Positions 1-5,017 of a stretch of 5,790 bases of DNA are shown one piece after another. This DNA comes from an uncultured Bacillota bacterium. Lineage in GTDB: Bacteria > Bacillota > Clostridia > Oscillospirales > Oscillospiraceae. The stretch is from NCBI GenBank assembly GCA_947383275.1, contig CANDCW010000120.1:1-5790 (forward strand). Reading direction: 5' to 3'. Position 1 is the stretch's first letter; each line of letters opens with the position of its first letter. Under the pieces are notes generated by a model. It was given only the letters and a program-made list of their open reading frames with translations, was not told where the DNA came from and did no database searches. The translations under genes and the position numbers were made by a program.

Positions 1-168
1 GTGGACGGCCTTTTCGTTGTTTTGAGTGCTGGAGAGTTCGAGTCATGCGTATCCCAAAAAACTCCCAAATTCGGCGAATTTGCATCTCCGGTGCATTATT
101 TTACGCCCCCTGATTTTTCAAATGTGAAAAAATTGTTCTTAATTGCTTTGGGGTTTTTGATTTTATAG
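1..168 (+). other. Unassigned open frame entering from the left edge (possible gene 3' end)
   Basis: Frame 1 is open from the first base to a TAG at 166-168, 55 codons with no start required inside the window. The predicted C-terminus is hydrophobic (VKKLFLIALGFLIL). The stop lies three bases before the hairpin at 171-200, which could also terminate plus-strand transcription. Against a real gene: the frame is short, the stretch is AT-rich unlike the genes to the right, and I recognise no family. A 17-bp inverted repeat unit (66-72 pairing with 76-82, loop GGC) lies within it. Treat as unproven; otherwise I see nothing in 1-170. Confidence 0.15.
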
Positions 169-170
169 GC

Positions 171-200
171 AAAAATCCCGCACCGAAGTGCGGGATTTTT
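171..200 (-). terminator. Intrinsic terminator of the tRNA operon
   Basis: AAAAATCCCGCAC (171-183) pairs perfectly with GTGCGGGATTTTT (188-200). On the minus strand the loop is TTCG closed by C-G, the very stable UUCG tetraloop, and the stem runs into five T's. It starts 27 bases after the CCA end of tRNA-Val, so it ends the minus-strand tRNA transcript. The A/T tracts on both sides make it able to work in both directions. Confidence 0.92.
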
Positions 201-227
201 GTCTGCATCTTTTTTGTCAATGCAAGT

Positions 228-303
228 TGGTGGAGACAACAGAACTCGAATCTGTGACCTCTCGCGTGTGAGGCGAGCGCTCTACCGGCTGAGCTATGCC
301 TCC
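228..303 (-). tRNA. tRNA-Val(CAC)
   Basis: A 76-nt minus-strand cloverleaf: acceptor GGAGGCA pairs with TGTCTCC (one G-T), D-arm GCTC/GAGC, anticodon stem CTCGC/GCGAG with loop CTCACAC, 5-base variable loop, T-arm ACAGA/TCTGT around TTCGAGT, discriminator A and an encoded CCA. Anticodon CAC reads GUG, a valine codon used often in the GC-rich genes of this window. It is the last gene of the three-tRNA operon, 13 bases after tRNA-Glu. Confidence 0.97.
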
Positions 304-402
304 ATATGAAAAACGGTGGTGACCCGGACGGGACTCGAACCCGTGTTGCCGCCGTGAAAGGGCGGAGTCTTAACCGCTTGACCACCGGGCCGTTTCATAT
401 GG
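302..402. repeat. 10-bp inverted repeat flanking tRNA-Glu
   Basis: CCATATGAAA at 302-311 and its exact reverse complement TTTCATATGG at 393-402 bracket the tRNA-Glu gene. The match continues toward the tRNA as AACGG against CGG, with two extra A's on the left side. In the minus-strand transcript these flanks can pair and lengthen the acceptor stem of pre-tRNA-Glu by about 11 base pairs. The left arm includes the first two bases of tRNA-Val. A role in tRNA processing is inference; the repeat itself is directly visible. Confidence 0.7.
317..391 (-). tRNA. tRNA-Glu(TTC)
   Basis: A 75-nt minus-strand cloverleaf: acceptor GGCCCGG/CCGGGTC (one G-T), D-arm GTCA/AGAC with an A-A at its inner end, anticodon stem CCGCC/GGCGG with loop CTTTCAC, 4-base variable loop, T-arm ACGGG/CCCGT around TTCGAGT, discriminator A and encoded CCA. 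Anticodon TTC decodes GAA and GAG. It is the middle gene of the operon, 38 bases after tRNA-Met and 13 before tRNA-Val. Confidence 0.97.
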
Positions 403-403
403 A

Positions 404-421
404 AACGGACGCTTGTCCGTT
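404..421 (-). other. Spacer hairpin between tRNA-Met and tRNA-Glu
   Basis: AACGGAC (404-410) pairs perfectly with GTCCGTT (415-421) around a 4-base loop. In the minus-strand transcript it lies 9 bases after the CCA of tRNA-Met and ends 12 bases before tRNA-Glu. Only three T's follow, so it is a poor terminator. A processing or 3'-protection signal for the upstream tRNA is a reasonable guess but not shown. Confidence 0.5.
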
Positions 422-429
422 CTTAACAA

Positions 430-506
430 TGGTAGCGGCAACTGGATTTGAACCAGTGACACCGCGGGTATGAACCGCGTGCTCTAGCCAACTGAGCTAT
501 GCCGCC
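430..506 (-). tRNA. tRNA-Met(CAT), elongator
   Basis: A 77-nt minus-strand cloverleaf: acceptor GGCGGCA/TGCCGCT (terminal G-T), D-arm GCTC/GAGC, anticodon stem CGCGG/CCGCG with loop TTCATAC, 5-base variable loop, T-arm ACTGG/CCAGT around TTCAAAT, discriminator A and encoded CCA. CAT tRNAs can be initiator Met, elongator Met or lysidine-modified Ile. The paired position 1 and the lack of a GGG/CCC anticodon stem argue against the initiator. The GGCGG acceptor and GGTTCATACCC anticodon arm resemble Bacillus elongator tRNA-Met. It is first in the operon. Confidence 0.93.
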
Positions 507-534
507 GTTTTATCCCTCAAACAGGACAAGAGGT

Positions 535-563
535 AGTATAGACGATTTTGCCTCAATTGTCAA
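535..563 (-). promoter_or_regulatory. Sigma-A promoter of the tRNA operon
   Basis: On the minus strand TTGACA (558-563) and TATACT (535-540) are separated by exactly 17 bases (541-557). This is a consensus -35 and a -10 one base off consensus. Transcription should start near 528, leaving about 21 bases before tRNA-Met. The near-perfect match fits a highly expressed stable-RNA operon. An A/T-rich stretch just upstream (564-582) could act as an UP element. Confidence 0.92.
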
Positions 564-753
564 CAATTTTTTGGAAAAAATTAAGCCTCAAACATCTGCA
601 AAATCAGGCCCCGTTTTTGTGTATTACCCACAAATATTTTTCAAAAGGCTTGTGACATAAAATGCTCTCTGGACGTCATGACATGTCCTGGGGGATCACG
701 ATAGCCTCTCTTTTTTGTGCAATTAAAATTCAGGCCAAATATGGCGGGTTTTA
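564..753. other. Gene-free divergent spacer between tRNA promoter and regulator promoter
   Basis: No frame here has a start with a ribosome site or recognisable protein. Visible small elements are an 8-bp palindrome GTCATGAC (675-682) inside GGAC...GTCC (671-688); a weak 6-bp stem TTTGTG/CACAAA (616-621 with 629-634) followed by TATTTTT; and two near-copies of AAAATCAGGCC (600-610) and AAAATTCAGGCC (725-736) in the same direction. Any could be regulator sites or relics of a lost gene; none is decisive. Confidence 0.5.
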
Positions 754-782
754 TTGATTTTAAAGCAGCTTCATGGTACAAT
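754..782 (+). promoter_or_regulatory. Sigma-A promoter of the AraC-type regulator gene
   Basis: TTGATT (754-759) and TACAAT (777-782) are spaced by 17 bases (760-776) on the plus strand, each close to the sigma-A consensus. The start of transcription should be near 789, giving a leader of about 80 bases. Because an in-frame ATG at 773 lies inside this promoter, that ATG cannot be the start used from this transcript, which supports a downstream start for the protein. Confidence 0.8.
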
Positions 783-794
783 TAGGCTGCTTTA
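761..794. promoter_or_regulatory. Inverted repeat over the regulator promoter (candidate operator)
   Basis: TAAAGCAGC (761-769) and GCTGCTTTA (786-794) are perfect 9-bp inverted copies with a 16-base gap that contains the -10 element. Half-site centres are 25 bp apart. Placement between the -35 and the start of transcription is where a repressor would act, so autoregulation by the AraC-type protein or control by another regulator is plausible. Most of it is upstream of the predicted start of RNA, so a DNA site is likelier than an RNA hairpin. Confidence 0.5.
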
Positions 795-828
795 GGCGAG
801 TTGTGCCGTCTGCGGGCTGTCATTCGCC
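795..828 (+). other. Possible hairpin in the regulator mRNA leader
   Basis: GGCGAGT (795-801) can pair with ATTCGCC (822-828) with one G-U, enclosing a 20-base loop that may hold a further GCC/GGC pairing. It sits a few bases after the predicted start of transcription and about 40 bases before the start codon. No T-run follows, and I recognise no riboswitch class. It may only stabilise the leader. Confidence 0.3.
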
Positions 829-868
829 GCATGCAGAAGAGAATTGGGGTTGTTTAGCCGTGGGCAAT

Positions 869-1726
869 ATGGATCATTTTTCTTTTTCCGTCTTTCCCAA
901 TGAGGAGATATTGAACTTCAAACTGTTTCAAACTGGCTGGGAGCAGTGCTCTTCTCTCCACTCCTTTGGCCCCTCCATCCGCAATCATTACCTGTTTCAC
1001 TACATAATCTCCGGCCGCGGCCTCTTGGATTCCACCGCGCCGGACGGAACCAACCGGCGTTTTGAGCTGGAGGCCGGGCAGGGCTTTCTGATTACGCCCG
1101 GCCAAATCAATATGTACAGCGCAGATCAGCTGCAGCCCTGGAAATATGTATGGCTGGAATTTGACGGAATGCGGGCAACGGAGTATCTCAATGAAGCCGG
1201 ACTGAGCACCGAACAGCCCATCTATCGCCCCAGGAGTATGGAGCAGGCAGAGCAGGTGCGGGACATTATGCTTTACATTGCGGACCACTCCAGAAACTCC
1301 ACCCTCCATTTGATCGGATATCTGTGCCTCTTTCTGGATGCGCTGATCCAATCTTCCTCCACCCGGCAGGAGCCCCATCAGACGCAGCTCCGGGATTTTT
1401 ATGTCCAGGAAGCGATTAGTTATATGGAACTACATTACCAGCGTGATCTTACGGTAGAGGAAATTGCCAGCGCGTGCCGGCTCAACCGCAGCTATTTCAG
1501 CAAGCTGTTCAAGGAGAAAAAGGGGTGTCCTCCCCAGGTATATCTGATCCGCTTGCGGCTGTCCAAAGCGGCGGACTTGATGAGGAACACGGCTATGCCC
1601 ATCAGCGGCATCTCCGCCTCCTGCGGCTATCCCAACCAACTTCATTTTTCCAGAGCGTTCAAGCAGCGCTATGGGATGTCCCCTCGGGAGTGGCGTTCTC
1701 AAAACAAACTTTATGGAAAAAACTGA
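869..1726 (+). CDS. AraC/XylS-family transcriptional regulator, MsmR/RafR-like
   Basis: A 285-residue cytoplasmic DNA-binding protein. Residues about 5-130 form the N-terminal cupin-like sugar-sensing domain, with the family-typical stretch GPSIRNHYLFHYIISGRG (34-51) and LITPGQINMY (74-83). Residues about 178-277 form the double helix-turn-helix DNA-binding domain: first HTH near LTVEEIASACRLNRSYFSKL (194-213), second near 244-267, ending in the usual GMSPREWR. Length fits MsmR-type regulators. The neighbouring alpha-galactosidase and sugar importer make an alpha-galactoside such as melibiose or raffinose the probable effector (inference). The start is uncertain: ATG 869 is chosen because the conserved region begins right after it, but its ribosome site is weak (GTGGG at 860-864). 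GTG 860, preceded by GGGG at 846-849, would add three residues. ATG 773 lies inside the promoter and is rejected. The gene is convergent with the alpha-galactosidase gene rather than divergent from its target, so it acts in trans. Confidence 0.9.
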   Translation: MDHFSFSVFPNEEILNFKLFQTGWEQCSSLHSFGPSIRNHYLFHYIISGRGLLDSTAPDGTNRRFELEAGQGFLITPGQINMYSADQLQPWKYVWLEFDGMRATEYLNEAGLSTEQPIYRPRSMEQAEQVRDIMLYIADHSRNSTLHLIGYLCLFLDALIQSSSTRQEPHQTQLRDFYVQEAISYMELHYQRDLTVEEIASACRLNRSYFSKLFKEKKGCPPQVYLIRLRLSKAADLMRNTAMPISGISASCGYPNQLHFSRAFKQRYGMSPREWRSQNKLYGKN

Positions 1727-1766
1727 TCAAGCTGGCGCAAAACATTTGCTTTTGCGCCAGCTTGAT
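1726..1766. terminator. Bidirectional intrinsic terminator between convergent genes
   Basis: Arms 1726-1742 and 1750-1766 are a perfect 17-bp inverted repeat with a 7-base loop. The last base of the regulator's TGA stop is the first base of the stem. On the plus strand a T-run (1766-1769) follows; on the minus strand the stem is followed by CAGTTTTTT, a better T-tract. The alpha-galactosidase stop is only 9 bases away at 1776, so one hairpin serves both genes. Confidence 0.9.
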
Positions 1767-1775
1767 TTTGCGTCC

Positions 1776-3962
1776 TTATTCTGCTTCCAGGAAGAGCTGG
1801 ATCGATTGGTAATCGCCCGCAAACACGGGCAGGGGCCAACCGGCATTCATGAGCACGTCGCCGGGCCAGCTTCCCGCGCCGTTGACCTGATAGGTGAGCC
1901 GGGGATCCAACCCCTTGAGCCGCAGGGTGCGGAAGGGGGGGGCGGCGTGGAGGGAGGTAGTCACCAAAGAGACCAGCGCTTCCCGGCCGTCGGGGGAAAC
2001 CTGTTCCCAGGCGGTGTATGGGCCGTCTTGGAAGGGATCGGTCAGGCGGTAGTAGTCCCCCTGCTGAATCAATTCGTAGTGCGTTTTAAAAAAGGCCACC
2101 TGCTCCTTAATCTGTTCTTTTTCCTCCTGGGTGGTCTTGGCGGGGTCCATTTCGTAGCCGAAGGTACCGGCCATAGCCACCACGCCCCGGGTCCGGATGG
2201 AGGTGGACCGTCCGTTCGCCTCGTTGGGAACCGCTGAGACGTGGGCGCCCATGGTGCTCACCGGGTAGCAGAAGGAGGTGCCGTACTGGATGCGCAGGCG
2301 GTCAATGGCATCAGTGTTGTCGCTGCACCAAATTTGAGGGGTGTAGTAGAGCATACCGGCATCAAACCGCCCGCCTCCTCCGGCACAGCCCTCGATGAGG
2401 ATGTGGGGGAAATCCCGGCGCAGCCACTCCAGTACCTCGTACACGCCCAGGACGTACCGGTGATAAACCTCTCCCTGGCGCTCCGCCGGGAGGGCTGCGG
2501 ACCAGATATCTGTAAGGCTGCGGTTCATGTCCCATTTTACATAAGTGATATCGGCGCTGGACAGAACGGTTTTAATCTGGGTGTAGATATGTTTGCGCAC
2601 CTCAGGGCGGGAAAAGTCCAGCACGAACTGGTTGCGGCACCGGGCAGGAGCCCGCTCCGGGATTTTCAGTGCCCAGTCTGGGTGCTCCCGGTAGAGGCAG
2701 CTGTCCTCGTTGACCATCTCGGGCTCAATCCAGATGCCGAAGGACATGCCCTGCGCCTGAATGCGGGGAACCAGGGCCTCCAGCCCGCCGGGCAGCTTTT
2801 CAGTGTTTACATACCAGTCACCCAGCCCGCGGTTGTCATCGTCCCGCTTGCCAAACCAGCCATCGTCCATCACCAACAGCTCAATGCCCAGAGGGGCGGC
2901 GGTTTTGGCGAAGTCCACCAGCTGGTCGGCGGAAAAATCGAAGTAGGTTGCCTCCCAGTTGTTGATGAGCACCGGGCGGCGTTTACCCTGGAGGGGATCC
3001 TGAATCAACCGCTCACGGATGGCCCGGTGGAACTGCCGGCTCATCTGCCCAAGGCCGTTGGGGGAGCAAATCAGCGCCGCCTCCGGGGCGGTGAAGCTCT
3101 CACCGGGTTCAAGCGTCCAGCAGAAATGGCAGGGGTTAATACCCATAACCAGCCGGGTGTTGTCGTACTGGCTGAGTTCCGCCTCGGCCTGGAAATTGCC
3201 GCTGTACAGCAGTGCCGCGCCGTAGCACAGGCCGTAATCCTCGTTGGCGTCCCGGTCACAGAGGATGACAAAGGGATTGTGCTGGTGGCTGGAGGCGCCC
3301 CGGACACTGCCCACCCCTTGCACGCCGGTGCGCAGCGGAGCGCGGCTGGGTGCGCGCTCCATCAGGTGGCAGCCGTTGAAGGTAATCAGGTCCAAATCGG
3401 CGCGGAGGAAATCCAGGCACAGGGAGGCACACTGAAGCAGGCGTACCACCTGGTTTCCCCGATTCACGACCCGTACCGCCCGGGTAATTAGGTCGTACCG
3501 TTCCAGCACGCCATAGCACAGTTCCACTGTTATCTGAGCGGCCCGGTCCTCTAAAAAGAGGACCAGCGTTTCAGCGTCCTCGCTGGTCCCTCGAAAGGCG
3601 GGCAGGCCCTCCAGGGTGTATTTTCCTTGCCGCAGCTCGCAGCCGGCATAGCGCAGGTCGGCCGAGTGGCTGCCGCTGGGCAGCTCCAGCTCCAGGGAGG
3701 GCAGGCGGAAGTCCCCTACCCCGCAGGTAGAGTACTCCTGAGGAATGGTGTTCAGCGAGTAGGTCCGGTCCAAGCCGGCCTCCGGGGGATTAGGGGCGCA
3801 GCCGCGGTCCATATAGCGAACCAGGTAGGAGAGATCGCCGCCGCCCACCCTGGGGCCGTAGTAGGTGTGTACCAGAACCTGATGCTGGTCCACTTTCATT
3901 TGATAGGTGGTATTTTGTGTGTGCAGGGTAAAGACATTGTTTGCTTGGTCGAGCACGATCAT
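1776..3962 (-). CDS. aga: Alpha-galactosidase, glycoside hydrolase family 36
   Basis: A 728-residue enzyme (EC 3.2.1.22) that removes terminal alpha-linked galactose from melibiose, raffinose and stachyose with retention of configuration. The layout is that of GH36: an N-terminal beta-sandwich (about 1-325), a catalytic TIM barrel (about 330-650) and a small C-terminal beta domain. Visible signatures are NNWEATYFDF (334-343), VMDDGWFGKRDDDNRGLGDW (364-383), YVKWDMNR with nucleophile Asp478, EGCAGGGGRFD (524-534) and WCSDNTDA with acid/base Asp548. Both catalytic positions match, as I recall them, those of Geobacillus AgaA, and the length is equal to that family's, so nothing is truncated. There is no signal peptide, so it acts in the cytoplasm on imported sugar. 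ATG 3962 is chosen because AGGGGG lies 7 bases upstream and the promoter lies just beyond; a longer in-frame reading to 4124 would start upstream of that promoter. It follows the importer genes and ends at the shared terminator. A related activity (alpha-N-acetylgalactosaminidase) is less likely. Confidence 0.95.
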   Translation of the reverse strand: MIVLDQANNVFTLHTQNTTYQMKVDQHQVLVHTYYGPRVGGGDLSYLVRYMDRGCAPNPPEAGLDRTYSLNTIPQEYSTCGVGDFRLPSLELELPSGSHSADLRYAGCELRQGKYTLEGLPAFRGTSEDAETLVLFLEDRAAQITVELCYGVLERYDLITRAVRVVNRGNQVVRLLQCASLCLDFLRADLDLITFNGCHLMERAPSRAPLRTGVQGVGSVRGASSHQHNPFVILCDRDANEDYGLCYGAALLYSGNFQAEAELSQYDNTRLVMGINPCHFCWTLEPGESFTAPEAALICSPNGLGQMSRQFHRAIRERLIQDPLQGKRRPVLINNWEATYFDFSADQLVDFAKTAAPLGIELLVMDDGWFGKRDDDNRGLGDWYVNTEKLPGGLEALVPRIQAQGMSFGIWIEPEMVNEDSCLYREHPDWALKIPERAPARCRNQFVLDFSRPEVRKHIYTQIKTVLSSADITYVKWDMNRSLTDIWSAALPAERQGEVYHRYVLGVYEVLEWLRRDFPHILIEGCAGGGGRFDAGMLYYTPQIWCSDNTDAIDRLRIQYGTSFCYPVSTMGAHVSAVPNEANGRSTSIRTRGVVAMAGTFGYEMDPAKTTQEEKEQIKEQVAFFKTHYELIQQGDYYRLTDPFQDGPYTAWEQVSPDGREALVSLVTTSLHAAPPFRTLRLKGLDPRLTYQVNGAGSWPGDVLMNAGWPLPVFAGDYQSIQLFLEAE

Positions 3963-3969
3963 AGGGATA

Positions 3970-3975
3970 CCCCCT
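3970..3975 (-). promoter_or_regulatory. Ribosome binding site fixing the alpha-galactosidase start
   Basis: On the minus strand AGGGGG is followed by 7 bases and then ATG at 3962. The short self-complementary unit AGGG...CCCT (3972-3975 with 3963-3966) could fold part of this site into a weak 4-bp hairpin directly before the start codon, which may temper translation; that last point is speculative. Confidence 0.8.
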
Positions 3976-3996
3976 GAATAAAAATTTCTTGGGCTG

Positions 3997-4025
3997 ATTG
4001 TATAGGATTTTATGCCTGGAAGCAA
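3997..4025 (-). promoter_or_regulatory. Sigma-A promoter of the alpha-galactosidase gene
   Basis: On the minus strand TTGCTT (4020-4025) and TACAAT (3997-4002) are 17 bases apart (4003-4019). Transcription should begin near 3990, giving a leader of about 28 bases to ATG 3962. The -35 is imperfect, as expected for a promoter that needs an activator such as an AraC-type protein. I do not see a convincing catabolite-repression (cre) site around it. Confidence 0.8.
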
Positions 4026-4045
4026 GAAAATTTTTAAAAAATCTT
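4024..4045 (-). promoter_or_regulatory. A/T tract directly upstream of the alpha-galactosidase -35
   Basis: A run of A and T blocks bounded by AAGA and TCTT abuts the -35 element on its upstream side. This is the position of an UP element contacted by the RNA polymerase alpha subunit, and also where an AraC-family activator would bind. The TAAAGCAGC half-site of the regulator promoter is not repeated here. Confidence 0.4.
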
Positions 4046-4110
4046 TTACAAATCGGAGTTCTGTTTCCATAGGGAAATTGTGCTTTGCATACGAGTGCTG
4101 ACGATAGGGG

Positions 4111-4144
4111 AACAGCCCCGGCAATTGACTGTGCCGGGGCTGTT
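4111..4144 (-). terminator. GC-rich terminator-like hairpin between permease and alpha-galactosidase genes
   Basis: AACAGCCCCGGCA (4111-4123) pairs perfectly over 13 bp with TGCCGGGGCTGTT (4132-4144) around an 8-base loop. It lies 19 bases after the permease stop on the minus strand. Only TT and then CCCC follow the stem, so the T-tract is poor. It may be a partial terminator or a 3'-end stabiliser that lowers enzyme mRNA arising from the transporter promoter. Confidence 0.65.
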
Positions 4145-4163
4145 CGGGTGAAGGAGAGAATGC

Positions 4164-5003
4164 TTATTTGCCACCGGTGGAGGCGATACCCTCGATAAAC
4201 TGGCGCTGGAAGATCAGGTAAAGGATGACCATGGGCAGCATAGCCAGCAGGGATCCGGCCATCAGGATGGGGAAGTTGGTGCTGAACTGGCCGCGGAGGG
4301 TGGCCAGGCCGGAGGAAAGGGTCATCATGTTCAGGTCGGAGTTGACCACCAGGGGCCACATCAGGTCGCTGTACGCGAACACGGCGGTGAAGATGGTCAG
4401 GGCGGCCACGGAGGTGCCGGTGAGGGGGAACATGACCTTATAGAAGGTCTGCCACTGGTTGCAGCCGTCTAAGTACGCGGCCTCACCGATCTCCTTGGGG
4501 ATGCCCAAATAGGTCTGCCGCAGGAAGAACACGCCGAACGCGCTGACGATGCCGGGAAAGACCAAGGCAAAGATGGTGTTGGCCATCCCCATTTTGGCCA
4601 CCATCTGGTACTGGGGGATGATGAAGATCTGAGAAGGCAGGGACATCTGCACCAGCACAATGCCGAACAGCAGCTTCTTGCCCCGGAAGTTCAGCATGGC
4701 GAAAGCGTAGCCCGCCATGGAGCTGAAGGCCACGGCGCAGATGACCCGGAAGAGGATCATCAGGGCGGTGTTGAGGTACAACTTGAGGAAGGGCAGGCTG
4801 GTGACGGCCTCCTTGAAGTTCTCCCAGCGGAAGGCGCTGGGGAAGATGACGGGGGGCACCGCGTTGCTCTCAGCCACGGTCTTAAAGCTGGTGAGGATCA
4901 TCCAGATAAAGGGGAACACCATAATCAGGGCGCCGAGGATGAGGGCCACATAGGTGATGATCGTTGTCCGCCTCTGGGAGGATTCCAAAGAACTGTTTTT
5001 CAT
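4164..5003 (-). CDS. Carbohydrate ABC transporter permease, MalG/MsmG-type (UgpE family)
   Basis: A 279-residue inner-membrane protein, one of two channel subunits of a CUT1-type sugar importer. Six membrane segments are visible near residues 13-35, 77-99, 109-127, 143-161, 199-219 and 247-266. The cytoplasmic EAA loop, which docks on the ATPase, reads EAAYLDG at 174-180 and continues to FPL (192-194). The C-terminal RQFIEGIASTGGK is typical of the MalG branch and shows the protein is complete. ATG 5003 is chosen for its AGGAGG site 8 bases upstream; a longer reading to 5051 would overlap the previous gene and lacks such a site. It is 13 bases after the partner permease. Alpha-galactosides are the likely cargo from the linked alpha-galactosidase, since sequence alone does not define substrate. 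An ATPase of the MsmK kind is not in the window. Confidence 0.95.
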   Translation of the reverse strand: MKNSSLESSQRRTTIITYVALILGALIMVFPFIWMILTSFKTVAESNAVPPVIFPSAFRWENFKEAVTSLPFLKLYLNTALMILFRVICAVAFSSMAGYAFAMLNFRGKKLLFGIVLVQMSLPSQIFIIPQYQMVAKMGMANTIFALVFPGIVSAFGVFFLRQTYLGIPKEIGEAAYLDGCNQWQTFYKVMFPLTGTSVAALTIFTAVFAYSDLMWPLVVNSDLNMMTLSSGLATLRGQFSTNFPILMAGSLLAMLPMVILYLIFQRQFIEGIASTGGK

Positions 5004-5011
5004 TTCTGTTT

Positions 5012-5017
5012 CCTCCT
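5012..5017 (-). promoter_or_regulatory. Ribosome binding site overlapping the upstream stop codon
   Basis: On the minus strand AGGAGG begins with the last A of the partner permease's TAA stop (5017-5019) and sits 8 bases before ATG 5003. A ribosome ending the first permease is therefore placed at the start of the second, which should couple their translation and help keep the two subunits near 1:1. Confidence 0.9.

Noticed and set aside
31..50. GAGTTCGAGTC resembles the T-loop region of a plus-strand tRNA
   Set aside because: The five bases on either side (GAGAG and CATGC) do not pair, and no acceptor strand or CCA follows, so there is no tRNA here. A relic cannot be excluded but is not supported.
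101..385. 94-codon minus-strand reading frame
   Set aside because: It runs through tRNA-Val, most of tRNA-Glu and the terminator hairpin; it is only the translation of structural RNA genes.
616..640. TTTGTG/CACAAA stem followed by TATTTTT, a possible plus-strand terminator
   Set aside because: Only 6 A/T-rich base pairs with a 7-base loop and no gene upstream on that strand; too weak to call.
854..1378. 174-codon minus-strand frame opposite the regulator
   Set aside because: Antisense shadow of a well-supported AraC-family gene, with no ribosome site and no recognisable family.
2241..3491. 416-codon plus-strand frame opposite the alpha-galactosidase
   Set aside because: Long antisense frames arise from GC-rich codon use. 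The minus-strand GH36 protein is complete with catalytic motifs, and this frame has no domain or promoter of its own.
4151..4198. AAGGAGAG followed by ATG at 4160 on the plus strand, a possible tiny gene
   Set aside because: It encodes only 12 residues before a stop, the ribosome site is too close to the ATG, and it overlaps the end of the permease gene on the other strand.
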